Shown: positions 17,901 through 26,174, counted from the first letter of the stretch. The stretch is 52,660 nt of DNA from Furfurilactobacillus entadae (GCF_045862745.1 NZ_BQXN01000016.1:1-52660); one strand, 5' to 3'. Numbers and translations: made by a program. Notes: generated from the sequence alone by a model not told the origin.

Positions 17901-18968
17901 TATACTGTTGGTTTCTGGGTTCGCATGCCACGTCAAGGCACGAACACAACAAATGATAAAAAGTTTTTGGAATGTGAATTGGGAGCGGAAAGTGGACAAG
18001 TTAAAGAACTAGGATTAAGTACGGGTACTAGTGGGTTCCGCTTGGATGTTTTAAATAACGTTTTTGAAAGCGGATCGATGCGTGCTAACAACATGGCATA
18101 TAATCAGTGGACCCATATAATGGTGTCACATGAAAGTACCAAAGTTAAACTTTATTTAAACGGATCAAATGTGGGCACGAATACGAAAATAGAACGGCAA
18201 AACGGGATTATTAAACAACCCATTTTAACATTTTTCACCTTAAATCAAGATTACCTAATTGACAATGTTAGTTTTTATGACTATGCTCTTACGGATAATC
18301 AAGTCGGAAGTGTTTATTATAATGAAATATCTAAAGTTCCCAAGGACTATTGGGGCGAAAGATTAGAATATAATAAAACATATTATTTAAAGTGCGCTTT
18401 TTTGCGAGATTCTTCATTTAAAGATGAAGTACCATTGCAATTGACTAGAACTGGTATGTTTACGGAGAACAACAGACGTTTTCCTTATCTATATAAAGGG
18501 ATAAAAATCGAGCTAGAATATAAATATACAGATGATAAACGTTATGTCGAACCTGATGATGAATTTTTCATAAAATTTAGTGGCAGATCAACGTATTTTG
18601 CAATTAGAGATAATACTTTCTGGTGGCAAGCTGCACTACCATTATTGGCTGTTACGGATCAAAATCATATGCGATACGCTGAAACTTTTAAATTAAGTTT
18701 TTTGAAACGTGCTCCTGGCGCACCAGAAATTAATTATATGCATGCGTACTATAATCGAATAGTTGGAATTGGTGCTGACGAATGGAAAGCATATAGAGGA
18801 ACAAATAAGCGTCTTTGGTTTTTGGGGGAAGTGCGACCCTATATCGATAGATATCTACCTACATTTAGTTTCACTTACGATCATCTTGTTAATTCAACTA
18901 AACCAGATAGATTAGCAAAAGTTATGTGGGGTTTTGTTCCCGAAGATCCAGGCTGGACAGAAAAATAG
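14925..18968 (+). CDS. Botulinum-neurotoxin-like protein (zinc metalloprotease light chain, translocation and receptor-type domains)
   Basis: The 1347-aa product is BoNT-like along its whole length. Light chain: HELIH at 246-250 gives two zinc-binding histidines and the catalytic glutamate; PFEELLTF follows, with E302 as the expected third zinc ligand, and R415/Y418 (STRQYY) match the RxxY pair. Linker: one cysteine, C480 (RRILCND), with no partner before C665, so the canonical interchain disulfide is absent. The following acidic region is belt-like, then a mostly helical translocation-type domain to about 960. Binding-domain lectin fold: GFWVRMP near 995, then IDNVSFYDYAL and DYWGERLEYNKTYYL; the beta-trefoil-like end closes with WGFVPEDPGW, as in BoNTs. 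No SxWY ganglioside motif is evident. No signal peptide. Family members cleave SNARE proteins; substrate, target animal and activity here are unknown. Confidence 0.9.
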   Translation: MHDLDLFNIPFNEPLFSIANPTISDINNAHHFNTRTTIVHPDPQNVNDLTTSTVLLDVYEICEGIYVSVSKQNVGPAPQADQTQIDTDYWDSNRLNGTFQQQSRAEQERDYLVGIQKIFKYYENKLTSSPSLQTLFRRLKFEPFIGSVDPASSRFGRINNLNNSLEVYIPGGIQPVGYKRASVIIMPPNSMESLTMAYEATARVTKPGLGSYGIVQIDPFISSDVVNYPGQTPAKFAENPALALLHELIHVMHDLRGLSTPIDEGLALNPPVPPASPQWSKRVNRVTADEPNLKKMEVPFEELLTFNRDTVSSNLAKGRKQANQYVTKLFTGEPARRGRAEFKGALEQIETELSKYYQVPLSPAFVDVINTTYGISYNWTKRRFNVGPGAIRSYVKDAFDVTEKMLATELNISTRQYYAIASDYANAAVFFVDLLDDTIFNVNVGLVSQDTRLYTPLPVVNRQVTGRTYRRRGFLRRILCNDMTYHGVVEDTEFSEIESTTLNEDSEVDTDRDRVESLVAEDVPNDLEINHVPTASLGNDIFELSSDFDRPDYILDDHNVIGGEFTLDEPIGAMINGIMLSPDEEERPIFNRDLMGALDSESEVYAPKIKAMDKVIAGVNAGLGYLGWAAWSAIVISDIVDSIRVKKINYTKFAQDFMMLIPFYCAYTNASEGEYEKATANAEIDAFSLFASDGSAGANIQLFVASLAINTMYPILQKEEAYTTTMNNFIDKYKNDINDYLFNVYGQWDMNVADRLLNESYIAANGLSNVLLTIKRVMTYDQKHNGYSEDDQRKIAAANEKIFASFPKIIATFQHNSMVANMYNAGQMFTHIMWPKIQETIETYSEESEKYFSDFLEKGYKDGIIGTPAYQRYKAKIADTFNGSASLNKVLDLFNKRVAEVTQSADQYGAQLDTITSHFGNLVHLDVAALSSLKDLYGKFDAIADGNLAVSEIGREDRVIRIKGDQTGEKAALILAAKPDFSTSSNFSKKRDYTVGFWVRMPRQGTNTTNDKKFLECELGAESGQVKELGLSTGTSGFRLDVLNNVFESGSMRANNMAYNQWTHIMVSHESTKVKLYLNGSNVGTNTKIERQNGIIKQPILTFFTLNQDYLIDNVSFYDYALTDNQVGSVYYNEISKVPKDYWGERLEYNKTYYLKCAFLRDSSFKDEVPLQLTRTGMFTENNRRFPYLYKGIKIELEYKYTDDKRYVEPDDEFFIKFSGRSTYFAIRDNTFWWQAALPLLAVTDQNHMRYAETFKLSFLKRAPGAPEINYMHAYYNRIVGIGADEWKAYRGTNKRLWFLGEVRPYIDRYLPTFSFTYDHLVNSTKPDRLAKVMWGFVPEDPGWTEK

Positions 18969-19066
18969 ATTACTAATAACGAACTTAGTAATGTTTGCTT
19001 AGGAACCAAAATTTATGCGTTAACTATTTTTAATTAATGGCATTAAGCAAATTAATTAAATTACGA

Positions 19067-19136
19067 AAAGAGGTGAGTAGCGCAAGACGAAGAAACTCGG
19101 TACTTTAGTACCGAGTTTCTTCGTCTTGCGCCTCTT
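19067..19136 (+). promoter_or_regulatory. SD, perfect 25-bp hairpin, then start codon of the NTNH-like gene
   Basis: AAAGAGG at 19067-19073 is followed by exact inverted arms 19080-19104 and 19107-19131 (GCGCAAGACGAAGAAACTCG at the outer part of the left arm), with essentially no loop, then CTCTT and ATG at 19137. No U-tract follows, so it is not an intrinsic terminator. When folded, the SD comes to lie about 11 bases from the ATG, the normal distance; unfolded it is 63 bases away. A short frame inside the hairpin (from GTG 19073) ends at a TAG in the loop. Confidence 0.7.
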
Positions 19137-22100
19137 ATGAAAAAAGAAAATATTAGATATTTTCGAGTGAAGTATGGTACAGATGACGCCGTTACAACAT
19201 CAGCATATGAAGTGTGTCCGAATATTTGGGCAATTCCTTCACGATACACTGCTGAGCCTATTGAAGATGCTAATGAAATTGAAAATCCAGAACAATTTGG
19301 GATATATGATAAAGACTATTTAACGCACGCAGATGAGCAGTCGAGTTTTTTAACAAAGTTAGAAACAGCTCTTCAAGAAATTGCAAAGCGACCATCAGGT
19401 GGACAGTTTTTGGCAGCCATTTCGGGAGCGGTTCCATTACCGCAAGATGATAAGGCTTCGAATACAACTTTGCAATGTCTTGAGAACGGAAAACATACAC
19501 ATGATGTAGTAGCAAATATTGTTATTTGGGGTCCTGGTAACAATTTAAATGGCAACAAAGTGTATTCACGCTCGGTAACTGATGCAGCTAATGGTCTAGG
19601 ATCAATGGTTGAGTTGCTTTGGAATCCCGATATAACCATGCAAAACGTAGGAACAGGTGAAAAAGAATCAGTAGCTGACAATTTGATTTGTCTGCTAACC
19701 AAAGCATTATTCAGATTATATGGATTAGGTTTAAATCAAATCTATTACCCTTTTTACGAATTAGACGTAAAAGGCCAATATCATCATGTATTAATTGAGG
19801 ATTTGTTAGCTCAAGGAGGATCAGGAGCTAACATGGTTCGATTGCAGCCGTATTATTTTTTTCAGGATAAATTTTCAACAGTTAGAGATGCCTACTCTAC
19901 AGGGAAAAGTCGGATAGATGCTATAACTGTTAATACGGAGTATACGGAACTGCTTCATCTGAAATACACGTTCGCGCTAAAAGATATTTTAAATATATGG
20001 ACAAAGAATTTATATACTGATGTTTTTCCTCAAAGTGATAAATACGGCGACTTAATGATGTATTGTACAGGGCCGGACGCATTAATTGATTTAAGAACTA
20101 ATGATGTACCTCAAATGGTAACCAAAATGCCGCTCAAGACGATTGTTTATAAACCTAACACGAACAAAAAGTATGATCTTTATGATGTGTGTGATGGAAT
20201 GAAAGCGGAAAATTATTTTGATGATTTTGTTTTTTCGAAAGAAGAGAGCATATTAGATGTTGAAACGATGCCGCATGATGTACTTGATCAAATTCCTTCT
20301 AGCGAAATCTTGGAAATTAAACTGCCATTAATTTCGAATACGAGTGAAGTAGAAATAGTGCCACTTGTTTTAATAACACCAAAACCAATTATTACAGAAA
20401 TTTCAGAGGTCGATAACCCAACGTTAGAATTAGTAATACCAGCAGTGCAATGCACCGGTAATTTAGCTGGCAGTAAAGCTACAACGGAGCTAAAAGAGGC
20501 TTTAGATGCTAATGACAAGATGTTTACATTTAGTTTTTCTTTGGCTCAAATGTTATCAAATTTAAGTAATGTTGATGATACTGTGGCGGGACAGTTACTC
20601 ACTGTAATTGAAAATGAGTTACAAAGTGAAATAGATGTAAATGACGCTGATGCTTTTGAATATAATTGTCCTGAATGGATTAACGGGGTCTTGCAGACAG
20701 TTTATAACAAAAATATTCAGGCGTTAGTTATTGATGGCGAATTATCTGTCTTGTTTAGTTTAAATGATGAGGTGCAACTCTCTAAGACAGTACCAACCGA
20801 TGTTATGAAATTAAAGCCATATTTATTCTATCAATGGTACGCTAAACGTTATTCAAGAGCACTGCGAGTTGAGGGTTTACTATATCAAATCCTAACACAA
20901 CATGTGTCGACGATTGAACGATTGGTTAAGCAAGCGTATAGCGGGAATAAACTAGATAAATTCTTATTTAAATTGCACAGTATTGCAAGTCAAGCGGAAC
21001 GGAAATTATCTTCATGGTCTGAGATCCTTATGTATAATGATTATATGGATCAAGTTGTTAATTCCATCAAGTCTCATGATGAAATCCCAATAGAGGAAGT
21101 TGTATATGATGTAGCAGCCTTTTTGTTGAACATCGACCAGTTTGATTATCGCAACCCGAATCTTTTAAATAATGATCGAATGTTAAAATTGGTTATTGAT
21201 AATGCGGAAACTCCAACTATACTGACGCCATATCTTGGTGATGATGAAATGACGCCGATTGGAAAGATAGTGTTTGACGAAATCAGTTGCGACAATGGTA
21301 AAAGTTTTCGTTTTGACAAAAATACTGGATTTTCTGGAAATATTACTAGTTCAAAATTTCATAGCGATGTTAATATGGAACTGATTTTTCATAGTAACCC
21401 AACAATGGAGCTAGAAATTGATTGTGGCAATATCGAAATTATTTTATCAGAAGACAGAGTGCATTTAACGGTCGCAAGCGAAATCGATGATGAATATGAA
21501 ATACCAACTTTGATGGGATGGCAATCGTTGGCGTATCATATATCTGATGAAATTGTTGAGATTTGGGATACGCATTATCAACGTTTGCTCATTAGTACAC
21601 CTATAAACGGGGCTGATTTATCAGATGCAACTACCGGTAATATAGAATTAAAAGTAGAAAGCTTACAGGATGATTTGCTGATACAGTCTTTCAAGATAAC
21701 TGAAAATAATATCTCGGAGCTTTTAGGATTTAATAATGATATTGTTTATACTCAGAAAAATGAACCGATTTTAGCTAATAAAGAATATAAGTTAAAAAAT
21801 TTGGTATTAGGTGAAATGGGTAAACTATCAATAACGGGAGGGGAAAACCCACGTTATCAGACCTGGAAAGGATCTTTGGCAGATCTGAAGATTAAATTTG
21901 AGCTAGACGGGACCGATAAAATTAATATTGATGAGACTTATCTAGTAAATGTTTCTGGAATTTCTGGAGGCTATTTGGGCCTGGATTCTTTAAAAAAACC
22001 AATTTATACAGATAAAAAAGGAGCGACTTTATTTTCCTTAAAACCGGTACGTACAAATGATGGATCAAAGCAAGGTTATATCTTGTGTACTGAAAACAAT

Positions 22101-22244
22101 GAGGTTTTATCACTAGATGCTTCGATTGACAAGTCCGGTGAATATCCCCTAATAGCGACTTATGGCGTACAGGGATCTACACAGGACAGAAAGTGGTTAA
22201 ATGTATCAACAAATGATCTATCAGTAATATTTTATCTTAAATAG
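19137..22244 (+). CDS. NTNH-like non-toxic partner of the BoNT-like protein
   Basis: The 1035-aa product matches non-toxic non-haemagglutinin proteins, the protease-dead BoNT homologues that shield the toxin. The blocks AYEVCPNIWAIPSRY, GIYDKDYLTHADEQSSFL, ISGAVPLP and NIVIWGPGNNL, then LGSMVELLWNP, follow NTNH order. Where a toxin has HExxH this protein has LLTKALFRLYGLG, with no zinc motif, as expected of NTNH. The middle is helical (residues about 460-680) and the end, after about 860, is beta-trefoil-like, finishing LNVSTNDLSVIFYLK. It is shorter than clostridial NTNH (about 1160-1200 aa), mostly through a reduced C-terminal half. It lies downstream of the toxin-like gene, the reverse of the usual ntnh-bont order. 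Start ATG 19137 is reached through the hairpin leader. Confidence 0.85.
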   Translation: MKKENIRYFRVKYGTDDAVTTSAYEVCPNIWAIPSRYTAEPIEDANEIENPEQFGIYDKDYLTHADEQSSFLTKLETALQEIAKRPSGGQFLAAISGAVPLPQDDKASNTTLQCLENGKHTHDVVANIVIWGPGNNLNGNKVYSRSVTDAANGLGSMVELLWNPDITMQNVGTGEKESVADNLICLLTKALFRLYGLGLNQIYYPFYELDVKGQYHHVLIEDLLAQGGSGANMVRLQPYYFFQDKFSTVRDAYSTGKSRIDAITVNTEYTELLHLKYTFALKDILNIWTKNLYTDVFPQSDKYGDLMMYCTGPDALIDLRTNDVPQMVTKMPLKTIVYKPNTNKKYDLYDVCDGMKAENYFDDFVFSKEESILDVETMPHDVLDQIPSSEILEIKLPLISNTSEVEIVPLVLITPKPIITEISEVDNPTLELVIPAVQCTGNLAGSKATTELKEALDANDKMFTFSFSLAQMLSNLSNVDDTVAGQLLTVIENELQSEIDVNDADAFEYNCPEWINGVLQTVYNKNIQALVIDGELSVLFSLNDEVQLSKTVPTDVMKLKPYLFYQWYAKRYSRALRVEGLLYQILTQHVSTIERLVKQAYSGNKLDKFLFKLHSIASQAERKLSSWSEILMYNDYMDQVVNSIKSHDEIPIEEVVYDVAAFLLNIDQFDYRNPNLLNNDRMLKLVIDNAETPTILTPYLGDDEMTPIGKIVFDEISCDNGKSFRFDKNTGFSGNITSSKFHSDVNMELIFHSNPTMELEIDCGNIEIILSEDRVHLTVASEIDDEYEIPTLMGWQSLAYHISDEIVEIWDTHYQRLLISTPINGADLSDATTGNIELKVESLQDDLLIQSFKITENNISELLGFNNDIVYTQKNEPILANKEYKLKNLVLGEMGKLSITGGENPRYQTWKGSLADLKIKFELDGTDKINIDETYLVNVSGISGGYLGLDSLKKPIYTDKKGATLFSLKPVRTNDGSKQGYILCTENNEVLSLDASIDKSGEYPLIATYGVQGSTQDRKWLNVSTNDLSVIFYLK

Positions 22245-22286
22245 TTAATGTAAATTTGCGTATAAGTGAGGAAGGAGAGTGACTTC

Positions 22287-23066
22287 ATGACTGATAATAC
22301 AGCGTTAGCACGGTTTATTACTTCGCTAGGAAGCTTAAATGGATATGGGAGTACAGTTGCCCAAACTAAAAAAGCATTAGACCTTAATTCAACCGAACCT
22401 TTACGACAGAATGAGGACGATATTGCGATTTTTCAAGATGCCGTTAAGGGTATAAAAGCAGCAGAGCAGGTTGGCTTTACTGTTGATGGCATTATTGCGA
22501 TTAATACAGAGTTTGATAGTCCTTCTGATGAAGAACCGCAATGGCCAGGGCATTTACGCAATGCAATGTACAATGAAGATGATCGAATTTCGGTTGTGAC
22601 TGATCCGCATGGTCATGATGCCTACTTTCCACCAGAAATAGTTACGCGTGCTGATTTACAACGTGTGGTTGATCAATATGAGGTTTCTGCCCATACTGAA
22701 AGAGACGCATGGCAGGTATTTGCCACCTTAGCTAAGTTACAGCCTTTTCAAGATGGAAATAAAAGAACTGCGTTGATCGCTGCTAATGAGGCATATGGGA
22801 CTTTAGCTACTGGCAATTATTTAGCGTTGCCCTTCAATGATTTAGATCGAGCTGAATTTACAATTCAATTAATGCGATTTTATGGAAGTTCTAAAGATGA
22901 TGAAGCCCAATACCTCGATAATATGATGAGGTTATTACCATCTGATCGCGAGAAAGAATTAAATCGCCCGATTGAAGAAAACCGTGATTTAAAGGGTCAG
23001 GGTAGTAAAAAGAATCTTAAAACTCGCATAAAGCCACAGTTTAGAAATCCATCACGTGAACGATAA
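22287..23066 (+). CDS. Fic/Doc-fold protein with altered catalytic motif
   Basis: ATG 22287 follows GGAAGGAGAG; GTG 22266 is an in-frame alternative. The 259-aa protein has a Fic-type core: helices HTERDAWQVFATLAKL, then QPFQDGNKRTALIAAN at about 152-167. Fic enzymes usually read HxFx(D/E)GN(G/K)R and move AMP or phosphate onto target hydroxyls; here the histidine position is Gln152, while the phosphate-binding DGNKRT is kept. The N-terminus is helical and the last 40 residues are very basic. It starts 42 bases after the NTNH-like stop and is the last gene before a strong terminator, so it is transcribed with the toxin-type genes. It may be an inactive or altered Fic protein, an immunity factor or a plasmid addiction remnant; I cannot choose. 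Confidence 0.75.
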   Translation: MTDNTALARFITSLGSLNGYGSTVAQTKKALDLNSTEPLRQNEDDIAIFQDAVKGIKAAEQVGFTVDGIIAINTEFDSPSDEEPQWPGHLRNAMYNEDDRISVVTDPHGHDAYFPPEIVTRADLQRVVDQYEVSAHTERDAWQVFATLAKLQPFQDGNKRTALIAANEAYGTLATGNYLALPFNDLDRAEFTIQLMRFYGSSKDDEAQYLDNMMRLLPSDREKELNRPIEENRDLKGQGSKKNLKTRIKPQFRNPSRER

Positions 23067-23083
23067 AATTTTTAAAAATAAGT

Positions 23084-23127
23084 AGCAGGTTACGCCCTTC
23101 AGGGGCCAGTGACCTGCTCTTTTTTTG
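23084..23127 (+). terminator. Intrinsic terminator closing the toxin-type array
   Basis: GCAGGTTAC at 23085-23093 pairs with GTGACCTGC at 23109-23117, with an inner CCC/GGG stem, followed by TCTTTTTTT. Base composition becomes clearly more GC-rich immediately after it. Confidence 0.9.
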
Positions 23128-23195
23128 TGGTCTTTTCACCAGTCCGCTCCAAGTCCTTACGCTAGTCCTATCAATAAATAAAGGACGTGATTGTA

Positions 23196-26090
23196 GTGAG
23201 TAAAGCACAACGCCGTTTGGCGGCCAAAGAGCGACACAGTACCAGTGCTAAATACGTTTCACCTGGGTTAGCAGGCGCAATTTTGTGTGTCGGCTTACCG
23301 GTAAATCTGATGGCGGGATTATTTATCCTAACGGTAGTGTTTGCGGCCGTTCAAGCCGGCAAGAACTATTTGATTATGGTGAGCAGTCATACGCCCATAA
23401 CCTGGGCGTGGTTAGACACGTTTATCGGAGCGTTTAAGTGGCATGCGTTTGTTAACACGGCCGTGTTAAGTCAACACCCCGTATCCGGCTGGGTGGTCGA
23501 AGGCGCCATTTTGATCGGCACGTTGATCTTGATCACGCGCGTATGGTACCGGTATCGGGAACGCAATTATGGCGAGTACGGTGACGCCAGCTTTACGGAG
23601 CTAAGTGAACTTAAACGCCAGTACCCGAAGGTACCAGACCGGATCAAATCGTTTAATGGCTACGGCGGTGTGCCCGTCGCCCACGTCTTGAAACGAACCA
23701 ACGTGGCGGGGATTTTGCTGGCCCATAAAATGGATCCGGAAATGTTGCCGAAACCAGTGGTCGGACTAGCAAAACTGTTTCCAGAAGCAGTCGCTCGCCA
23801 CCAATATGCCGGCTATTACTACATTGATCAAGATACGGTGAATACGTTGATCATCGGGATGACCCGGTCCGGGAAAGGGGAAACGCTGGTGAATGTTTTA
23901 GTGGCCTTATTGGCCAATGCCCGCCAACAGGCCGCTATGGTGATCAATGATCCGAAAGGTGAGTTGTATCAAATGGCCTATACTCACTTGCGGACGCTAG
24001 GCTATAACGTGCAGGTTTTGAATTTGTTGGACATGAATTTTTCGATGTCATACAATCCGCTCCAAGTGGTGATTGATTTTGCGCAACGGGGGTATTACGA
24101 CAAGGTCCAACAGTATGCCAATTCACTCGCTACGTCGGTTTATTCGAAACCAGGATCGGAAGCTAACGACAAGGATAAATTTTGGACCAATTCTTCAATC
24201 AATTTATTGACGGCATTGATTTTAGCGCTCGTTGATTATGCCCGCCGTAATGATGCTTGGGAAATGGTCACCCTCCGGAATTGTGTCAAGATGATGACGA
24301 ATCTTGGTGGCCAACAAGTGCCAGTAGATTTCAATGGAGCACCAGTTGATGACCCAGAAGCAGCCACCAGCATTAAGAGTAAATTGAGTCTGTATTTTGA
24401 ATCCTTTTTGAAAATGCCGCATGATCGGTTCCGTGACATGGCCTTAGATGCCTTTCAACAGTCGAACTTTGCTGGGGATACGACGTCGGGGTCCATTTAT
24501 TCCGGAACCCTGGAGGGACTGAAACTCTATCAACAAGAAGATGTGGGCCAACTCACGTCCAAAAACTCGATTGATTTAACGAGCGTCGGCTTTTCCCGGC
24601 GGTTACGGTTACATTTTCAAACGGATCATAACGGCGCTAACCCATATCGCTTTCATGGCGCTAATGTCAATATCTACACAGTTGATGGGGAGTTAATTGA
24701 ACAGCGCAATGCCATCGTGGACGTGGCCGACTACATTGATTATCCGATTGCAAATGAGTTGCCGGAGGACTTTCAGGTGGTCGTCGACTTCAGCAATCCG
24801 CATAATCCGGCCGCCATTCAACCTAGTGTGATTCGCCTGCAGGCGCACAAGCAATATCAACATAATGGCCACCTTGAAGTGGATCCATATGATCATCAAC
24901 CAGTGTTAAAGCAGATTACGGCTCAAGTGCAAACGGAGCACCTGGTGAGCCAGATCGATGCACCCGAATTTACGTATTCCGACCGGCCCACCGCGATCTT
25001 CATGGTCACGCCGCCGCATAATCCAGCCTATAATCCGTTGGTGGCCTTCTTTGTGGATCAACTGTTTAATCTAAATTACGAAATGGCCATGCTGAATGGC
25101 CGCAAAGTCTTTCGGCGCATTCATTTTGTTTTAGACGAATTTGGTAATTTACCGGCGATTAACGCGATGGATACCAAAGTTTCGATTGGTTTGGGGTCGC
25201 AGATGCTGTTTGATATTGTGGTGCAAAACTTAGAACAGCTCAGTAATGTTTACGGTAAGGAAAAAGCGGCCACCATTCAAGGTAACTGTGGCAATATTAT
25301 GTATATTTTGACGCAGTCGGAACAGACGGCGAAAAATATTTCGACACTCTTGGGTAAACGGACCGTTAACGTTAATCGCCTGGGGTCAACTGTTGGTAAG
25401 CTAGACCGCATGAATAACAATGTCAACGCTGTGGGGCAAGATTTATTGAGTATCGACGAGCTCTTGAATTTTAAAGCCGGTGAAATGCTCGTGTTACGAG
25501 CTGCAAAGCGCGCTGATGAAGCTCAGCGATTGATTGAATCACGTCCCATTTATGATGTAGGCCGTTATTCGATGCCATCACGCTGGATGTTTATGGCCAC
25601 TGAGTTCGATGATTCAACTACGTTGGCTGACATTCCAATCCGGTCACCGCACCAGGGGTTGAACCTAGATGAAGTAACCATTGATTTTGAACAAGCTTAT
25701 GGGGCGGTCCTCACGGCCCGTACTGGCACCGGTGAACTAGCGACACCAGCGATCGATATTGACGAAGATGCTGTGACGGACCGATTGTTTACAACCGCCC
25801 AGCTAGGGGGTAACGGTCAACCGGGGACAATCTCAGTCGCCGACATGATCGCGATTGATCAGGAACTAAGTCGCACGATTGCTTTCCAACAGGGACAGGT
25901 TGATGCGGCGCAACAAGATCTGTTAACGACAACCCGGCAAGAAGTGGAGGCGGTTCTAAAATCCACTGATGCCAGTGCATTTTGGCAGTTGCCAAGTCAC
26001 AACTCACGTTCATGGTTGATCAGTTTGTTGGGCGAGGCGGCGTTTAACGGTTGGCTAGAGCACATTAACCATGTGGTCACCATTAAGTAA
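23196..26090 (+). CDS. VirD4/TraG-type coupling protein (TrsK-like T4CP)
   Basis: This ATPase of about 964 aa links the relaxosome to the mating channel. Two N-terminal membrane segments lie at about residues 25-60 and 90-115. The Walker A motif GMTRSGKGETL starts at residue 221, INDPKGELY follows, and the Walker B-type VLDEFGNLPAI lies near 645, all typical of the VirD4 family. An extra region between these motifs (about 450-600, including DVADYIDYP) is a lactobacillar-type insertion. GTG 23196 is chosen because it lies ten bases from AAGGA; GTG 23187 is too close. It is the first gene of the GC-richer conjugation block and is separated by 1.1 kb from the next transfer gene, unlike compact trs operons. 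Confidence 0.9.
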   Translation: MSKAQRRLAAKERHSTSAKYVSPGLAGAILCVGLPVNLMAGLFILTVVFAAVQAGKNYLIMVSSHTPITWAWLDTFIGAFKWHAFVNTAVLSQHPVSGWVVEGAILIGTLILITRVWYRYRERNYGEYGDASFTELSELKRQYPKVPDRIKSFNGYGGVPVAHVLKRTNVAGILLAHKMDPEMLPKPVVGLAKLFPEAVARHQYAGYYYIDQDTVNTLIIGMTRSGKGETLVNVLVALLANARQQAAMVINDPKGELYQMAYTHLRTLGYNVQVLNLLDMNFSMSYNPLQVVIDFAQRGYYDKVQQYANSLATSVYSKPGSEANDKDKFWTNSSINLLTALILALVDYARRNDAWEMVTLRNCVKMMTNLGGQQVPVDFNGAPVDDPEAATSIKSKLSLYFESFLKMPHDRFRDMALDAFQQSNFAGDTTSGSIYSGTLEGLKLYQQEDVGQLTSKNSIDLTSVGFSRRLRLHFQTDHNGANPYRFHGANVNIYTVDGELIEQRNAIVDVADYIDYPIANELPEDFQVVVDFSNPHNPAAIQPSVIRLQAHKQYQHNGHLEVDPYDHQPVLKQITAQVQTEHLVSQIDAPEFTYSDRPTAIFMVTPPHNPAYNPLVAFFVDQLFNLNYEMAMLNGRKVFRRIHFVLDEFGNLPAINAMDTKVSIGLGSQMLFDIVVQNLEQLSNVYGKEKAATIQGNCGNIMYILTQSEQTAKNISTLLGKRTVNVNRLGSTVGKLDRMNNNVNAVGQDLLSIDELLNFKAGEMLVLRAAKRADEAQRLIESRPIYDVGRYSMPSRWMFMATEFDDSTTLADIPIRSPHQGLNLDEVTIDFEQAYGAVLTARTGTGELATPAIDIDEDAVTDRLFTTAQLGGNGQPGTISVADMIAIDQELSRTIAFQQGQVDAAQQDLLTTTRQEVEAVLKSTDASAFWQLPSHNSRSWLISLLGEAAFNGWLEHINHVVTIK

Positions 26091-26142
26091 ACGTGTTATA
26101 CTGTCTATGCAATTAAATGGATATCATTTGTGACACAAAAGC

Positions 26143-26174
26143 CCAAGCAGCTACCGACTGCTTGGACTTTTTGA
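26143..26174 (+). terminator. Intrinsic terminator after the coupling protein gene
   Basis: CCAAGCAG and CTGCTTGG arms around CTACCGA, followed by ACTTTTTG. It ends within the first copy of a repeated 47-bp element. Confidence 0.85.

Noticed and set aside
19080..19136. The 25-bp hairpin as an intrinsic terminator
   Set aside because: No U-tract follows and it lies between an SD and a start codon.
19689..19740. A protease motif in the NTNH-like protein
   Set aside because: The aligned place reads LLTKALFRLYGLG without HExxH, as expected of a non-catalytic homologue.
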